Both the position numbers and the translations under genes were made by a program. Positions 44,641-61,700 of a DNA stretch of 64,000 nucleotides are shown here, piece after piece (position 1 is the stretch's first letter; the number at the start of each line of letters is the position of its first letter). The stretch is taken from contig NC_082700.1 of the NCBI RefSeq assembly GCF_949987515.2, positions 33,939,380 to 34,003,379 of the forward strand. The letters run 5' to 3'. The notes under the pieces are model-generated. The model searched no databases. It worked only from the letters and a program-made list of their open reading frames with translations, and had not been told where the DNA came from. This DNA is from Delphinus delphis. Taxonomy: Eukaryota; Chordata; Mammalia; Artiodactyla; Delphinidae.

Positions 44641-45415
44641 TGGTCTTTGCCCTTTTTCTGGCCTAGAGCTTCTAAAACCCTTGGAATTTCCTAAGTGTTG
44701 AGTCTTAAAGGTACCTTTTCTAATGTTAATGTTGACTTTTTGACCCCATCTAAGGATGGGGGCTGGTTGCCAGGAAACCGATGTGTGATTGAAGGCTTAG
44801 AACTTTCAGTCCCACTTCCTCCACCTCCCACCTAGGGAGGAGAGAGAGGGCCTGAAGGATGAATCAATCCCAATTGTCCATGACATATTCAATTATGACT
44901 ATGTAATGATCCCTCCATAAAATACCAAAAGGACAGGGTTCTGAGAGCTTTCAGGTTGATGAACCTGCAGATAGTCTTGAAGAGGGAAGTGCTTAGGGGT
45001 ATGGAAGCTTCTCACTCTTCCCCCCATACCTTCCCCTACGGACTTTTTTGTCTGGTTATATCTTTTTATAATAAACCAGTAATATAGTGAGTACACAGGG
45101 TTTCCTGAGTTCTGTGAAATGCTCTAGCAAATTAATTGAACCCAAGGAGGGGTCACAAGAGCCTCTGATTTATGGCCAGTTGGTCAGAAGTACAAGTGAC
45201 AACCTGGGGTTGTGACTGGCACCCAAAGTGTGTGGGGGGGGGGGCAGTCTTGTAAGACTGAACCCTAAACCTATGGAATCTGACACTGTCTCTGGGTAGA
45301 TAGTGTCACAATTAAGTTGAACTGTAGGACACCCAGCTGGTGTCAGGAGAATTGCTTGGTGATATGAGGGAAACCACCCTCTCTTATTGTGGAACTGGTA
45401 CCAGAATCCCTTTAC
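44641..45415 (+). mobile_element. Solo LTR, second family
   Basis: A 775-bp segment from TGGTCTTTGCCC to about GGAACTGGTACCAG, with 'cctccataaaataccaaaag' (TATA-like, 44916), 'ttataataaaccagtaatat' containing AATAAA (45070-45075), then 'aattaattgaacccaaggag' and 'tgtaggacacccagctggtg', the 3' phrases of a mammalian ERV LTR. The sequence differs from the LTR 0.6 kb upstream, so the two insertions were independent. An 11-G run is at 45234-45244. Confidence 0.75.
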
Positions 45416-46239
45416 CAGGTTTTAGCTTTTATGAATAAAGCTAACACAGACATTCTTATACTATCCTTTGATGGACATTAACATTAATTTATTTGGGTAA
45501 ACCCAGATTATTTTAAAACAAAATATATGACATAAGAGATGTTATTTCGAAAAAAAGTGTTCCTTCTTCTGTCTGTACATCTATGTGTAATACTTTAGAA
45601 GAAGGATACTACTTAAAGGTAAATAGGAAAATAAAAAATTTGAGTCTATTAATGATATAAATAGAGCAAAAGATTTGAAACTTTAAGTTAAGATACATTG
45701 TAGAACCATGCTTAAAATTTTAACCACTTGTCAATATATAGGAGTAGAAAATTATGTAATTATCATGGTCAGAAACCTACAATAGTAGTCAGAAACTAGA
45801 GTTGGGAGCCTACAAGAGAGAACAAGGCAGAATTTGTGCAGAACTTGTGCAGAATAGTGGAGACCAAAAGATTTATATGCATAGGAGTGGCCTGAGATAG
45901 ATTCACCTCATAAAATTAGAAACTGGGATGGAGCTATATCACCTGTGAAATGAAACTTAGAGAAGCATTTACTGATAACTTTAAGGAGGCACCAGTGCTG
46001 TAATGCTACATATTGGCAGTGCTGTAAATGGTAGAGAAAGCTGCAATTTCAGAATCTAGTTTAAGGCTCAGTGTATTCAAATTTATGCTGGGGCAAGGAC
46101 CCTGAACCACCACTTTAAGAACAGTTGTTGGGTGGGCATTTTAGGAATCTAGGTAGAGTTTTCACAATACATTAGGAAAGAAAAAGAATGAACAGAGAGG
46201 AAAAATACCAAGACTTCGTGACAAGGTGAACCTAAAATT
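45416..46239. other. No gene or repeat recognised
   Basis: Contains 45830-46160, a moderately complex purine-rich block of unknown origin. Confidence 0.4.
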
Positions 46240-46247
46240 TAATGAGT

Positions 46248-46439
46248 TGGGGCTTCCCTGGTGGCGCAGTGGTTGACAGTCTGCCTGCCGATGCAGGGGA
46301 CACAGGCTTGTGCCTCAGTTCGGGAAGATCCCACATGCCACGGAACGGCTAGGCCCGTGAGCCATGGCCGCTGAGCCTGCGCGTCTGGAACCTGTGCTTC
46401 ACAATGGAAGAGGCCACAACAGTGAGAGGCCCACGTACC

Positions 46440-46474
<35 letters not shown>
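46248..46474 (+). mobile_element. CHR-2-type SINE with long poly(A)
   Basis: Unit GGGGCTTCCCTGGTGGCGCAG to an A run of about 30. The target duplication TAATGAGT lies at 46240-46247 and 46475-46482. The long pure tail suggests a comparatively recent insertion, although the body has scattered changes. Confidence 0.93.
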
Positions 46475-46475
<1 letters not shown>

Positions 46476-46482
46476 AATGAGT

Positions 46483-47309
46483 CAAAGAGTATGAGGAAAA
46501 TTATTACTAAGAATGATTTTTTTTAATTATCAGAAGATAAATACACTCCCAATAAAACTAAAATAATCACAAATGATACTATGTTAAATACATACATATA
46601 TATTAAAACAATATATGAAGAAAAATACTATCTGTAAAAAGCAAGAATTTATGGAAAAATGCACATATGTGTCAAAAACATAAAAATACACACTTGAAAA
46701 CTAACCCATTAAAAATTGTATGTGTGTATGTTTCATAATAATTAATTTATAAGGCTTAATGACAATACATGGTTTATTTTCTACTCTGAACAGAATAAAT
46801 AAAGGAATTGTTACTTGGAAGTTAGTAATGAATACTTGATGAATATAGCAGTATAGAGATAAACATATGAAGACTATGAAAGTTAAATTTTGAGATAACA
46901 AGCTTAAATCAAGAGGTCCCAAGCAGTTCTAAAATACATTTTTAAAAGTAAAAATAAAAGAACATAATAACCAATAAATATATAACCATTAAAATCTTTC
47001 TAATATTAAGAAATTGCAATATTCGTGGTGAAAGCTCATCAAGTACCAAACAGCATACAAAAAATCTTAGGAACATCTAAATTAAACAATAGAACAATGC
47101 AGGGGGAAACAAGACAAACAAAAAAATTTGGTATTTGATTTACTACTTAGTGACCTGAGCAAACACAGGAGAGGTAAAGAGACAGTTTCTCTGCTTAGGC
47201 CTCAAGTGAAGAGTGAATTTGTTGTGATGAAAATGAATATTGTTCTATCTAGAACAACAGTAAGTTAACAGTAGCAATGTGGTAATCATGGAGGTCAGCA
47301 GTATCTAGG
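46483..47309. other. No gene or repeat recognised
   Basis: AT-rich, nothing nameable. Confidence 0.45.
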
Positions 47310-47560
47310 AAATTACACAAACCGTTGTTGTCCAAGGGCTTTGTGGAAAAGAACACAAAACAAACAGTAGAAGGTATGGTGGTGACTTTAGGAGCATCCG
47401 AAGGTAGCACTTTGGGCTGGCACTGGTGGGCCCTTGCATTGAGGTCATGCTGGTTTTGGAATGCTCTTAGGCAAAAGATTTGCAGCCAATGCCACTGGAA
47501 GGACCACAGCAAAAGCAAAAGCAAGTGGCTCCTGTTACACTGCATCTAAGAGATTTCATA
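47310..47560. other. GC-richer island with open frames on both strands, unidentified
   Basis: Plus frame 47325-47549 (74 codons) and minus frame 47545-47249 (98 codons) overlap. Neither shows a domain I recognise. Composition contrasts with the flanks and the block ends near a short AGCAAAAGCAAAAGCAAG repeat. A processed pseudogene or an unrecognised old repeat are the best guesses. Confidence 0.3.
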
Positions 47561-48248
47561 TATTAATGTCAAAAGATTCTATCTAGAAACCACCAGAATG
47601 GGATTATTGGATACTACGTGGGGGTGGGCTAAAATCTAAAGATGTGTCCCTTTACTGTATCCTCAACTACTTCCTTGTGCTTTTCTTCTTTCCCCAGGTG
47701 TGTGGCCCAACTAAGTATGTATTAAACACTTTCGATATGATTTGGAGAAATTAGATGACATATGTTTTTCATTTTCTTAGTTGGTAGAGGAACAGAGAAT
47801 ATTATTAACTTAATACTGTAACTTGTACTTAAAATCCTTCTTTCTTGTTATATTACAGATATTTTTTCTAAAAAATAAATTTCAAAAATTGTACTATATT
47901 CTGATATAATATTATGCCATAATATATTTTACCAGTTACTTGTTTCTGTACATTAGATTTATTTAAGTTTATTATCATGAAGAATTCTGGATAAATAGCT
48001 TAAAGTTTAAACTTCATCACAGAATTGTGATAATTTAATAAAAATAAATTCATAGAGAAAAGTTGAATAATAATTTGTGAATAATTAAGTAGAAGCTAAG
48101 AAGAAAATGGGAAGTGAAATTAGAACCTGATCATGGTAATAAGTTATTCAAACTGAATAATGACAGCAAACAATTGAAAATTATGTTCCTGTATATGGCT
48201 TAACATATATGTCAATAAATAATATAAACAACTAAAAAATTAAGAAAT
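47561..48248. other. No gene or repeat recognised
   Basis: AT-rich up to the L1 start. Confidence 0.45.
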
Positions 48249-48249
48249 A

Positions 48250-48290
48250 TGGAGAACCTTCAAGATGGTGGGGAGGTAAGATATGGAGCT
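48250..48290 (+). promoter_or_regulatory. L1 5'-end promoter region (YY1-like site)
   Basis: CAAGATGG (about 48260) close to the 5' end resembles the YY1 site that positions transcription start in L1 elements. Inferred from position and sequence only. Confidence 0.4.
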
Positions 48291-48890
48291 CACCTTCTCC
48301 CCACAGATACATCAAAAATGTAACTACATGTGGAAGGACTCCCACAGAACATCTACTGAACACTGACAGAAGACCTCAAATTTCCAAAAAGGGGTCGGGT
48401 CTGAGCCCCTGAAGTGGGACAGCTGAGTCCAGGATGCTGGACCACCAGAGAACTCCTGGCCCAAGGAAAATGAATCTGTGAGAGCTCTCCTAGAGGTCTC
48501 CATCTCAACAACAAGACCCGGCTCCATTCAATGGCTAGCAAACTCCAGCACAGGTTGCCTCATGCAAAACAACTAGCAAGACAGGAACACAACTCCACCC
48601 ATTAGCAGACAGGCTGCTGAAAGTCATACTAATCTCACAGATACCACAAAACACACCAATTAACATGGCCCTGTACATCAGAGGGACAAGATCCAGCTCC
48701 ACCCACCAGAACACAGACCCAAGTATCCTCACCCCACCCCACAGGGAGCTTAAACAAGCCACTGGACCAACCTCACCCACTGGGGGCAGACAACAGAAGT
48801 AAGAGACACTACAACCCTGCAGCCTGCCGAAAGGAGACCACAAACACAGTAACTTAAACAAAATTAAAAGACAGAGAAATATGTTGCAGA

Positions 48891-49754
48891 TGAAGGAGCA
48901 AGGTAAAAACCCACAAGACCAAATAAATGAAGAGGAAATAGGCAATCTACCTGAAAAATAATTCAGAGTAATGATTGTAAAGGTAATCTAAAATATCAGA
49001 AATAGAATGGAGAAAATACAAGAAACATTTAAAAAGGACCTAGAAGAACAAAAGAACAAAAAAACCCATGATGAACAATACAATAACTAAAATTAAAAAT
49101 ACTCTGGAAGGAACCAATAGCAGAATAACTGAGGCACAAGAACAGATAGGAGAGCTGGAAGATAGAATGGCGTAAATAACTGCCATGGAAAAGAATAAAG
49201 AGAAAAGAATGAAAAGAATTGAGGACAGTCTCAGAGACCTCTGGGACAATATTAAACACACCAACATTCAAATGATAGGGGTCACAGAAGAAGAAGAGAA
49301 AGAGAAAGGGCCTAAGAAAATATTTGAAGAGATTATAGTCAAAAACTTCCCTAACATGGGAAAAGAAATTGTCAATCAAGTCCAGGAAGTGCAGAGAGTC
49401 CCATTCAGGAAAAACCCAAGAAAAACATGCTGAGACACATATTAATCACACTAACAAAAATTGAATATAAAGAAAAATATTAAATGCAGCAAGAGAAAAG
49501 CAACAAATAATATACAAGGGAAGTGCCATAAGGTTATCAGCTGATTTTTCAGCAGAATCTCTGGAGACCAGAAGGGAGTGGTAGGGTATAGTTAAAATGA
49601 TGAAAGGAAAAAACCTAAAACCAAGATTACTCTACCCAGCAAGGATCTCATTCAGATTTGATGGACAAATCAAAAGCTCTACAGACAATCAAAAGCTAAA
49701 AGAATTCATCACCACCAAACAAGCTCTATAACAAATACTAAAGGAACTTCTCTA
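48891..49754 (+). pseudogene. L1 ORF1 pseudogene (RNA-binding chaperone)
   Basis: L1 ORF1 protein coats L1 RNA as a trimer. The N-terminal region reads KEQGKNPQDQINEEEIGNLPEK before the first stop. The coiled-coil segment is present in pieces (RITEAQEQIGELEDRM), then the RRM-like part (DLWDNIKHTNIQMIGV, EEEKEKGPKKIFEEIIVKNF) in the frame open at 49185-49433, then the C-terminal domain (KQQIIYKGSAIRLSADF and KPRLLYPARISFRFDG). The order and length are normal, but several in-frame stops and frameshifts abolish the protein. Confidence 0.88.
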
Positions 49755-49810
49755 GTGGGAAACACAAAAGAAGAAAAAGACCTGCAAAAAACCCCAAAAC
49801 AGTTAAGAAA

Positions 49811-53790
<3,980 letters not shown>

Positions 53791-54145
53791 ATCATATATT
53801 AATGCATATATGTGGAATCTAGAAAAATGGTACAGATGGACCTGTTTGCAAAGCAGAAATAGAGACACAGACATAGGGAACATACATATGGATGCCAAGG
53901 GGGGAAAGAGGGGATTGGTTGAATTGGGAGGTTGGGATTGACATATATACACTAATATGTATAAAATACATAACTAATGAGAACCTGCTGTATAGCATAG
54001 GGAACTCTATTTAATGCTCTGTGGTGACCTAAATGGGAAGGAAATCCACAAAAGAGGAGATATATTTATACTTATAACTGATTCACTTTGCTGTACAGCA
54101 AAAACTAACACATCATTGTAAAACCTCAATAAAAAAATTTAAAAA

Positions 54146-54315
54146 CAGAATTATCTATATAAGCATACTGTTTAGAAATATGGAAATATATACCAGGTGT
54201 AAAAAACTAAAATAATGTAAAGGATCTACCTTTGAAAAGCAAGAATCAGGAATGAAAATGCTGGAACTGAAAAGCACTGTTTCTTTTATAGACTCTTCAA
54301 CGATTTGACTTTTTA
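54146..54315. other. Short unassigned stretch
   Basis: AT-rich flank between L1 and SINE. Confidence 0.4.
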
Positions 54316-54331
54316 TCATTATTTGTTCTTT

Positions 54332-54539
54332 TTTTTTTTTTTTTTTTGTGGTACGCGGGCCTCTCACGGTTGTGACCTCTCCCGTTGCGGAGCACAGGCT
54401 CCAGACGCGCAGGGTCAGTGGCCATGGCTCATGGGCCCAGCCACTCTGCGGCATGTGGGATCTTCCCGGACCTGGGCACGAGCCCGTGTCCCCTGCATCG
54501 GCAGGCGGACTCTCAACCACTGCGCAACCAGGGAAGCAC
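54332..54539 (-). mobile_element. CHR-2-type SINE, minus strand
   Basis: Poly(T), then the inverse unit to CCAGGGAAGCAC; the target duplication TCATTATTTGTTCTTT (16 bp) at 54316-54331 and 54540-54555 is perfect. Confidence 0.96.
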
Positions 54540-54555
54540 TCATTATTTGTTCTTT

Positions 54556-54947
54556 AATTGGATAAATATTAAATCAAAAAGTGGAAAAAATTGTATTAGG
54601 AAGCCATATATTCTAGAGTGTCCTGCTCTCCTAGTGCAAATAGAAAATGTTTTAGAAATTGAAATGAAGTATGGTCTTGACATAGAACTAATGTCAATAT
54701 ATTCATCCTCTGTTGTCTGTTAGGTTCTTGAATAAGATCACAAAATTATATTCAACTTTTAGTGCTTGATCTCTGTTTTAGAGTTTACTGAAAATAAGTT
54801 AAAACTTCACTTTGTGAATATGATTGTTTAATTATTTTATTATATTTTAAACAATAAAGTAAGATTTTACATAAGCTTATCAAGTTCTTCCTTTTCAATA
54901 GCATTCTTATCTATTTGCATTTCTCTGCCTCTCTCTGTCTTTCCGTT

Positions 54948-54949
<2 letters not shown>
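54556..54949. other. No gene or repeat recognised
   Basis: AT-rich, nothing nameable. Confidence 0.45.
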
Positions 54950-55018
<69 letters not shown>

Positions 55019-55040
55019 CACACACACACACACACACAAA
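54950..55040. repeat. Compound (CT)n(CA)n microsatellite
   Basis: About 15 CT units pass directly into (CA)n with a GAAACA interruption. It encodes only Val/Cys and Arg/Glu repeats in shadow frames. Confidence 0.95.
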
Positions 55041-57309
55041 TATACATACACATGCACAAGCATACATTAACCACCCTGTATCTACTGGTTTGGATATTTA
55101 TATATTATGGTATATATTACATTAACATCTAAAGTATTCTACCTTAAAGAGAACGTTGTTGTTCTTAGGGAATCAACCAGATGACACAATAGATCACACT
55201 GGTGATATTTTCACTAATTTAAGGTCATATAAAAAGTGTAAATGTCCTTTGTTTTTAAAATACACTGAAATATTAAGGTGTAGGTATTTAGAAACCATGA
55301 TAAAAAAGATTTTGAAATATTAAAAACCTGACTGTTGCCTTGTAACCACCTGCCCTATGATGCTCTGATGTGCAAGACTTTGTGTTCCTATTGCTTCTTT
55401 TCCCCAGGTCCTACTTTTAAAGAAGGCAACAAGGTTTTCCTGTGGTGCTATAATATCTGATTATCATTCAACATATATAACTAAACAAATGGTTTAAAAT
55501 GTTCATTTTTTTCAAATTTATATTTTCAGCTATTTATGCTTAGGTGATTAAACCAATCTCTACCTCAAGTAAGAAAACAGCAACAATCTTCTAAAGTGCA
55601 GAATACTTTAGGAAAATTCTTGATTATCTTTCCACTATTCAGTTGAATTTTTATTTAAAGGATACAGCATTAGAAGTCTATGATTTATTCAAACACTTAA
55701 ACATTTTAGTTAAATTGTGTTCTAAGTGTATAGCAATAGATAACACCAAGGAACTACCCAAAGAATTAAAGAGAAAAAAAAAAAAGCCAGTCAGTAGTGG
55801 CTGATAGAAAACCATTCTTTTCAGGAGAAGTATAATATTATTCACACTACAAAGTGTTTATCACTGTTATCAAGACATCTTCAGGGAAGCTTTTCAAATA
55901 TATTTTAATACATATTTTTTTAATAAAAACAAAAAATGATATATGTGGACTTGAAATCTCTTCTACACATATCTTTATGAGTAGGCATTTTAATGAGAGA
56001 AAGACCTTCATAATTATTTATAATTTATTGTTAATGAATATAAAATGAAACCTCTCTATGTTCCCAATCCAGTGACTTTGTACCATTTTCATCCTATCTT
56101 ACCACTCTACAGTATCTCATCCTTCTGACCACATATTTTGCTGGAAATTATCTCCTCTGCTTATTTCCAGTCTACATTCTTCTACTTTATTCTATCTCTC
56201 TGATAATTCTTTTTATGAATATTCTTAAATTTTCTAACTTTTTACATATAAAATGCAAACATATATTAAAATTATATCACAAGTTATTTTTTATACAATG
56301 CTAGTTTCATTGACTAGTATGTATGTTAATACAAAAAATTGAGCCAAATAGCAAAGTAAAATTGGAGAAAACATATTTAAGTCAACTTACATGAGACTCT
56401 CTATTGCAGGGCTTGTCAGAGACTTTGACATATTGAGTCATCAAAAATGCATTTCTAATAAAATAATAAGCTGAAAGAAGTTCAGTACATCTAAAATAAT
56501 TAGTTACTGCATATATTCATCTTCTAAAATTAAAAATTTTAAACATATAGTAGTAAATGGTCAAAATGTACAAATTTTCCAAATAAAATAGAATATCTTA
56601 AAATATTCCATTGCTCTAGTAATCAACAAAATTATTATACTAGTACTATTAGAGGTTATATTTTGTCTGTCAGATGAGTAAAAAATAAGACAAAATCCAT
56701 GGTATCCATATTTGGAGAGGAAAAAATACTTAGATACAGTTTTCATACAGTGCTTCAGAGAGTCTACATTGGTACCTCTCTTCAGGTGAGCAATTTTCAA
56801 CATATATTAAACCTTAAAATGCACTCTATTTTGAGAAATTAATTTATCATTATTAAATTATCAAAGTTATATGGTAAAATTTAATTTTGAGGCTGTTTAT
56901 AGAGAATTCTTAATAATAACAAAAATAAGTCTAATGTCTAAAAATAAGTACTTGGTTAAATAAAATATGGTATTATATTACAGTGCAATGCAATATATTA
57001 GTTATAAGTTATTTGTAGAAGAAATGTTTATGATATTTGCAACATCAGAGAAGCATTTTAAAAAGCAAAAATATTGTTTTAATTTAACAATATTTATATG
57101 TACATGACCGTGCAGAGAACAAAATAATTGCATACATGGAATCATTAACAGTCATCTTCTCTGGGAAGAGGATTAACAAGTGGTTTGCACTTTCCTCTTT
57201 GTGATTATCTGTATACTTCAAACTCTCTGTAATGAACATGAATTAATTGGTAATCTGTTAAAATATATCCTTAGATATTTAACATTGTCATTCTCATGCT
57301 TCTCATATT
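55041..57309. other. No gene or repeat recognised
   Basis: About 2.3 kb of AT-rich sequence. 56060-56210 is pyrimidine-rich and may be weak L2. No frame above 80 codons and none with a domain. Confidence 0.4.
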
Positions 57310-57800
57310 ATTTCCAAAGTGACATTTAAGAAGCATTTGAGTACCTTATATGTACCAAGCACTATAGTTATTACAGATGACAAAACAATGAATAAGACAT
57401 AGTTTTTATATTTATGCATTGTTACTATATTTTTGTAGGTGCTAAGAGAAAACAATCACAGGTAGTATGGGAACACTGATGAGCAGGCCTTGGTGTAACA
57501 CAGGAGCTCAGGAAAATATTTCTGCAGGAACCATATCTGAGTTAAAATTTGAAGGTTTAATCATAGTTCTCAGGGATACAGTATAGATAAATCATTCCAG
57601 TCTGAAAGAAAAGCATAAAGGCAGAAAAGAAGACATGCAACAGAGGGCATGTGTAGAAATATGGGAAGTGTCTTACTAAAAATTGAAAACAGAGAGGCAG
57701 TGACTGATGGTGAATAAGACTGGGGAGATACCTGAAGTCAGGGTAATAATGACTAACTTGACTTAGGCAAAAAATTTGAAATTTAGTCTGTTATGGAAAA
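57310..57800 (-). repeat. L2 LINE, minus strand
   Basis: 'gagtaccttatatgtaccaa' then 'gcactatagttattacagat' begin the antisense L2 3' end; 'tctgagttaaaatttgaagg', 'cagagggcatgtgtagaaat' and 'tgacttaggcaaaaaatttg' follow in L2 order. Confidence 0.65.
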
Positions 57801-57899
57801 CAACATTTTAGAAGCAGAAGTTCTCATTCTAGCACTTTCTTAACATCTGTTACTTCTATTTATCCAGTCTTATTTTATAAGGAATAACTAAAGTTTTAA

Positions 57900-58205
57900 T
57901 CTGCAACTTATATTTCTCTCCTGAGCTTTAGGTCTGTATTTTCCAACTAGATAGCTAAAATACTGGCCCCAAAGTCCATCAAACATGTAAATTTTATGAA
58001 AAAAATGCCAATAATTTTTGCTTAGCACCTCCTTCATGTAGATCTCCATCACATTTAATGGTGATTTTAGTCACCTCATCTTGAAATAAAATGTCTTAAA
58101 TTCATCATGTCTCAAGGCCCTTTCACCTGTTCTACCCATTTTCTTATTTCTGACTCATGAAGTGGTGTCCTCCTCTGATTCCCCATCATTATCATCTATA
58201 TCTTC
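57900..58205 (+). repeat. L2 LINE, plus strand
   Basis: 'tctcctgagctttaggtctg' then 'tattttccaactagatagct' matches sense L2 ('ctcctgagctccagacccatatatccaactgcct'). It faces the L2 just upstream. The 58218 L1 cuts it off. Confidence 0.55.
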
Positions 58206-58334
58206 ACAAATTCTTTGTTTTTTATTGAAAAATAGTTGATTTACAATATTATATTAGTTTCAGATATAGAACATAGTGATTCAACATTTTTATAGATTAT
58301 ACTCTATTTACAATTATTTCAAACTAGTCGGTAG

Positions 58335-58548
58335 GGCTTCCCTGGTGGTGCAGTGGTTGAGAGTCCACCTGCCGATGCAGGGGACATGGGTTCGTGCCCC
58401 AGTCTGGGAGGATCCCACATGCTGTGGAGTGGCTGGGCCCATGAGGCATGGCCACTGGGCCTGCGCATCTGGAGTCTGTGCTCTGCAACAGGAGAGGCCT
58501 CAATGGTGAGAGGCGCACGTGCCACACAAAAAGAACCAAAACAAAACA
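58335..58548 (+). mobile_element. CHR-2-type SINE inside the L1 3'UTR
   Basis: Unit GGGCTTCCCTGGTGGTGCAG to ACACAAAAAGAACCAAAACA. The tail is not pure A, and the target duplication is at best a decayed AAACTAGTCGGTAG / AAACATAATGGGTATAG pair. Many CpG-to-TpG type changes suggest an older copy. Confidence 0.9.
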
Positions 58549-58779
58549 TAATGGGTATAGTTTCCTGTGCTGTACAATATATCCTTGTTGCTTATTTGTT
58601 TTATACAAAGTAGTTTGTATCCCTTAATCCCATACCCCTATCTCAGCCTTCCCCTCTTCCCACTGGCAACCACTAGTTTGTTCTCTATATCTGTGTGTCT
58701 GTTCTGTTTTGTTACATACATTAATTTGTATTAATTTTTAAATTACACATAGAAGTGCTAACATAGAGTATTTGCCTTT

Positions 58780-61700
58780 CAGTGTCTGACTTATTTCCCT
58801 AAACATAATATTCTTTAGATCCATCCATGTTGCTACAAAAGGCAGAATTTCATTAATTTTTATGGCTAATATTCCACTGTACACATATATCACATCTTTT
58901 ACCCAGTCATTTGTTGATGGGCACTTAAGTTGCTTACATATCTTGACTATTGTAAATACTGTTGCTGTGAATATTGGGGTGCATGATCCTGCAGTGAAAT
59001 TGCTGGATCATATGGTAGTTCTATTTGTAGTTTTTTGAGGTCTCCATGTTTTCCATGGTGACTGCTTACAATCCCACCAACAGTGTACTAGGGTCCCTCT
59101 GTCTCCACATCCTCACTAGCATTTGTTATTTGTTATTTTGATGATAGCCACTTTGACAGGTATGAGGGGATATCTCATCGTGCTTTTGATTTGCATTTCT
59201 CTGATGATTAGCAATGTTGAGCATTTTTTCACATTCCTGTTGGCCAACTGTATATCACCTTTGGAAAAATGTCCATTCAGGTGTTCTACCCATTTTTAAT
59301 TGGGTTCTTTGCTTTTATTTTGATATTGAGTTATAAGAGCTGTTTATAAATTTTGAATATTAACCAGTTATCAGTCATGTCGTTTGCAAATACTTTCTCC
59401 CACTCAGTAGTTTGTGTTTTCATTTGGTCAGTGGTTCCTTTGCTGTACAAAAGCTGATAAGTGTAATTAGGTCCTATTTGTTAACTTTTATTTTTACTTC
59501 TTTTGCCTTAGGAGACTGATCAAAAAAAAAATACTGCTATGATTTATGTCAAAGAGTGAAAAAGAGTGTTCTGCCTATGTTCTCTGTAAGGAATTTTATG
59601 GTTTTAGGTCTTTCATTTAAGTCTTTAATCCATTTTGAGTTTATTTTTGTATATGGTGTGAGGAAGTGTTCTAATCTCAGTCATTTACATGTAGCTGTCC
59701 AATTTTCCTAGCACCACTTATTGAATATACTGTCTTTACTTCATTGTATATTCTTGCCTCTTTTGTCATAGATTAATTGACCAAAGATGCATGGGCTTAT
59801 TTCTGGTCACTGTATCCTATTCTATTGATCTATGTATCTGTTTTTGTTCCAGTACCATGCTGTTTTGATTATTGTAGCTTTGTAGTATAGTCTGAACACT
59901 GGGAGGGTGTTACCTTCAGCTTTCTTCTGTTTTCTTAATATTGCTCTGACAATTTGGGGTCTTTTGTGATTCAATATGAATTTTAGGGTTACTGTTCTAG
60001 TTCTGTGGAAAATGTCATTTTTTTTGACAGGGATTGCATTAAATTTATAGATTTCTTTGAGTCATATGGACAGTTTAACAATATTAATTCTCCCAGACCA
60101 AGATCACAGAATATCTTTCCATTTCCTTGTATCATTTTCAAAATCCTTCATAAATGGTTCATAATTTTCAGGGTATAGGCCATTCACATCTTTGGTTATG
60201 TTTATTCCTAGGTATTTTATTCTTTTTGCTGTGATTTTAAATTGAATTGTGTTCTTGCTTTCTCTTTCTGATAATTTGTTATTAGTCTCTAGAAAAAGAA
60301 CAGATTTCTGTATATTCATCTTGTATCCTGCAATTTTACTGAATTCATTTATAGTTCTAATAGATTTTTGGTGGTGGTTTCTGGTTATGTCTATACAGTA
60401 TCATGTCATCTGCAAACAGTGACATTTTTCATTTCCAATCTGGATTCTTTTTATTTCCTTTTTTTTTTTTTTTTTTTGGTCTGATTGCTGTAGCTAAGAA
60501 TTTGAATAATATGTTAAATAGAAATGTTAAGAGTGGACATCATTGTTTGTTTCTTATTTTAGAGGAAGAGCTTTCAGCTTTTCACTGTTGAGTATGATGT
60601 TAGCTGTGAGTTTGTCTTAAATGACCTTTATTATGTTGAGATATGTTCACTCTATACTGACTTTGATAAGAGTTTTTATCATGAATGGATGTTAAATTTT
60701 GTCAAATGCTTCTGTCACATCTATTAAGATCATGAGAGTTTTATTCTTTTCTTTTGCTAATGTGGTGCATCACATTGATTAGTTTGCACGTATTCAACCA
60801 TCTTTGCATCCCAGGGAGAAATACCATTTAATCATGGTGTATGATCGTTTGTATATATTCTTGAATTCCATTTGCTAATATTGTGTTGAGGATTTTTGCA
60901 TGCATACTTATCAGAGATATTGGCCTGTGATTTTCTTTTTATGTAGTGTCTTTGTCTGGTTTTGGTATCAGGGTAACAGTGATTTTGTAGAATGAATTTA
61001 GGAGTGTTTTATCCTCTTCAATTTTTTGGAATAATTTGAGAAGAATAGGTATTCTCTCTTCTTTATGTGCTTTGTAGAATTCATCTGTGAAGGCATTCAA
61101 TCTTGGAATTTTGCTGCTGTGAGTTTTGTTATTACAAATTAAATTTCACTACTAGCAACCAGTCTTTTAATATTGCCCATTTCTTCCTGATTCAGCCTTG
61201 GCAGGTTGTATGTTTCTAGAAATTTGTCCATTTATTCTAAGTTGTCCAATTTTTTGGCATGTAGCCATTTGCAGTACTCTCATGATTTTCTGTACCTCTG
61301 TGGCATTTGTTGTTATTTCTCCTCTTTCATTTTTTTTTTTTTACTTTGTTTATTTGGTTCCTCACTCTTTTCATTGTGAGCCTGACTAAAGCTTATCAAT
61401 TTTGTTTATCTTTCAAAGAACCAGCTCTGGGTTTCATTGATCTCTTCCATTGTTTTTTTAATTTTTTGGTCCCCATTTTATTTATTTTCTCTCTGATCTT
61501 TATTGTTTCTTTCCTTCTACTGTGTTTGAAATTTGTTCTTTTATTTAAATTTCTTTTAGATGAAAGTTTAGGTGTTTATTTTAGATTTTTCTTGTTTCTT
61601 GAAGTAGACCAGTATCACCATAAACTTCCCTCTTAGAACTGTTTTTTCTGCATCCCATAGTTTTTGGAAAATTGTTTGTCCATTTTCATTTGACTTGAGA

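Noticed and set aside
43486..45415. A provirus bounded by two LTRs
   Set aside because: The two LTRs belong to different families and no gag, pol or env remnant lies between them.
58276..58613. Overlapping frames of 76-94 codons on both strands
   Set aside because: All lie in a CHR SINE plus flanking L1 3'UTR.
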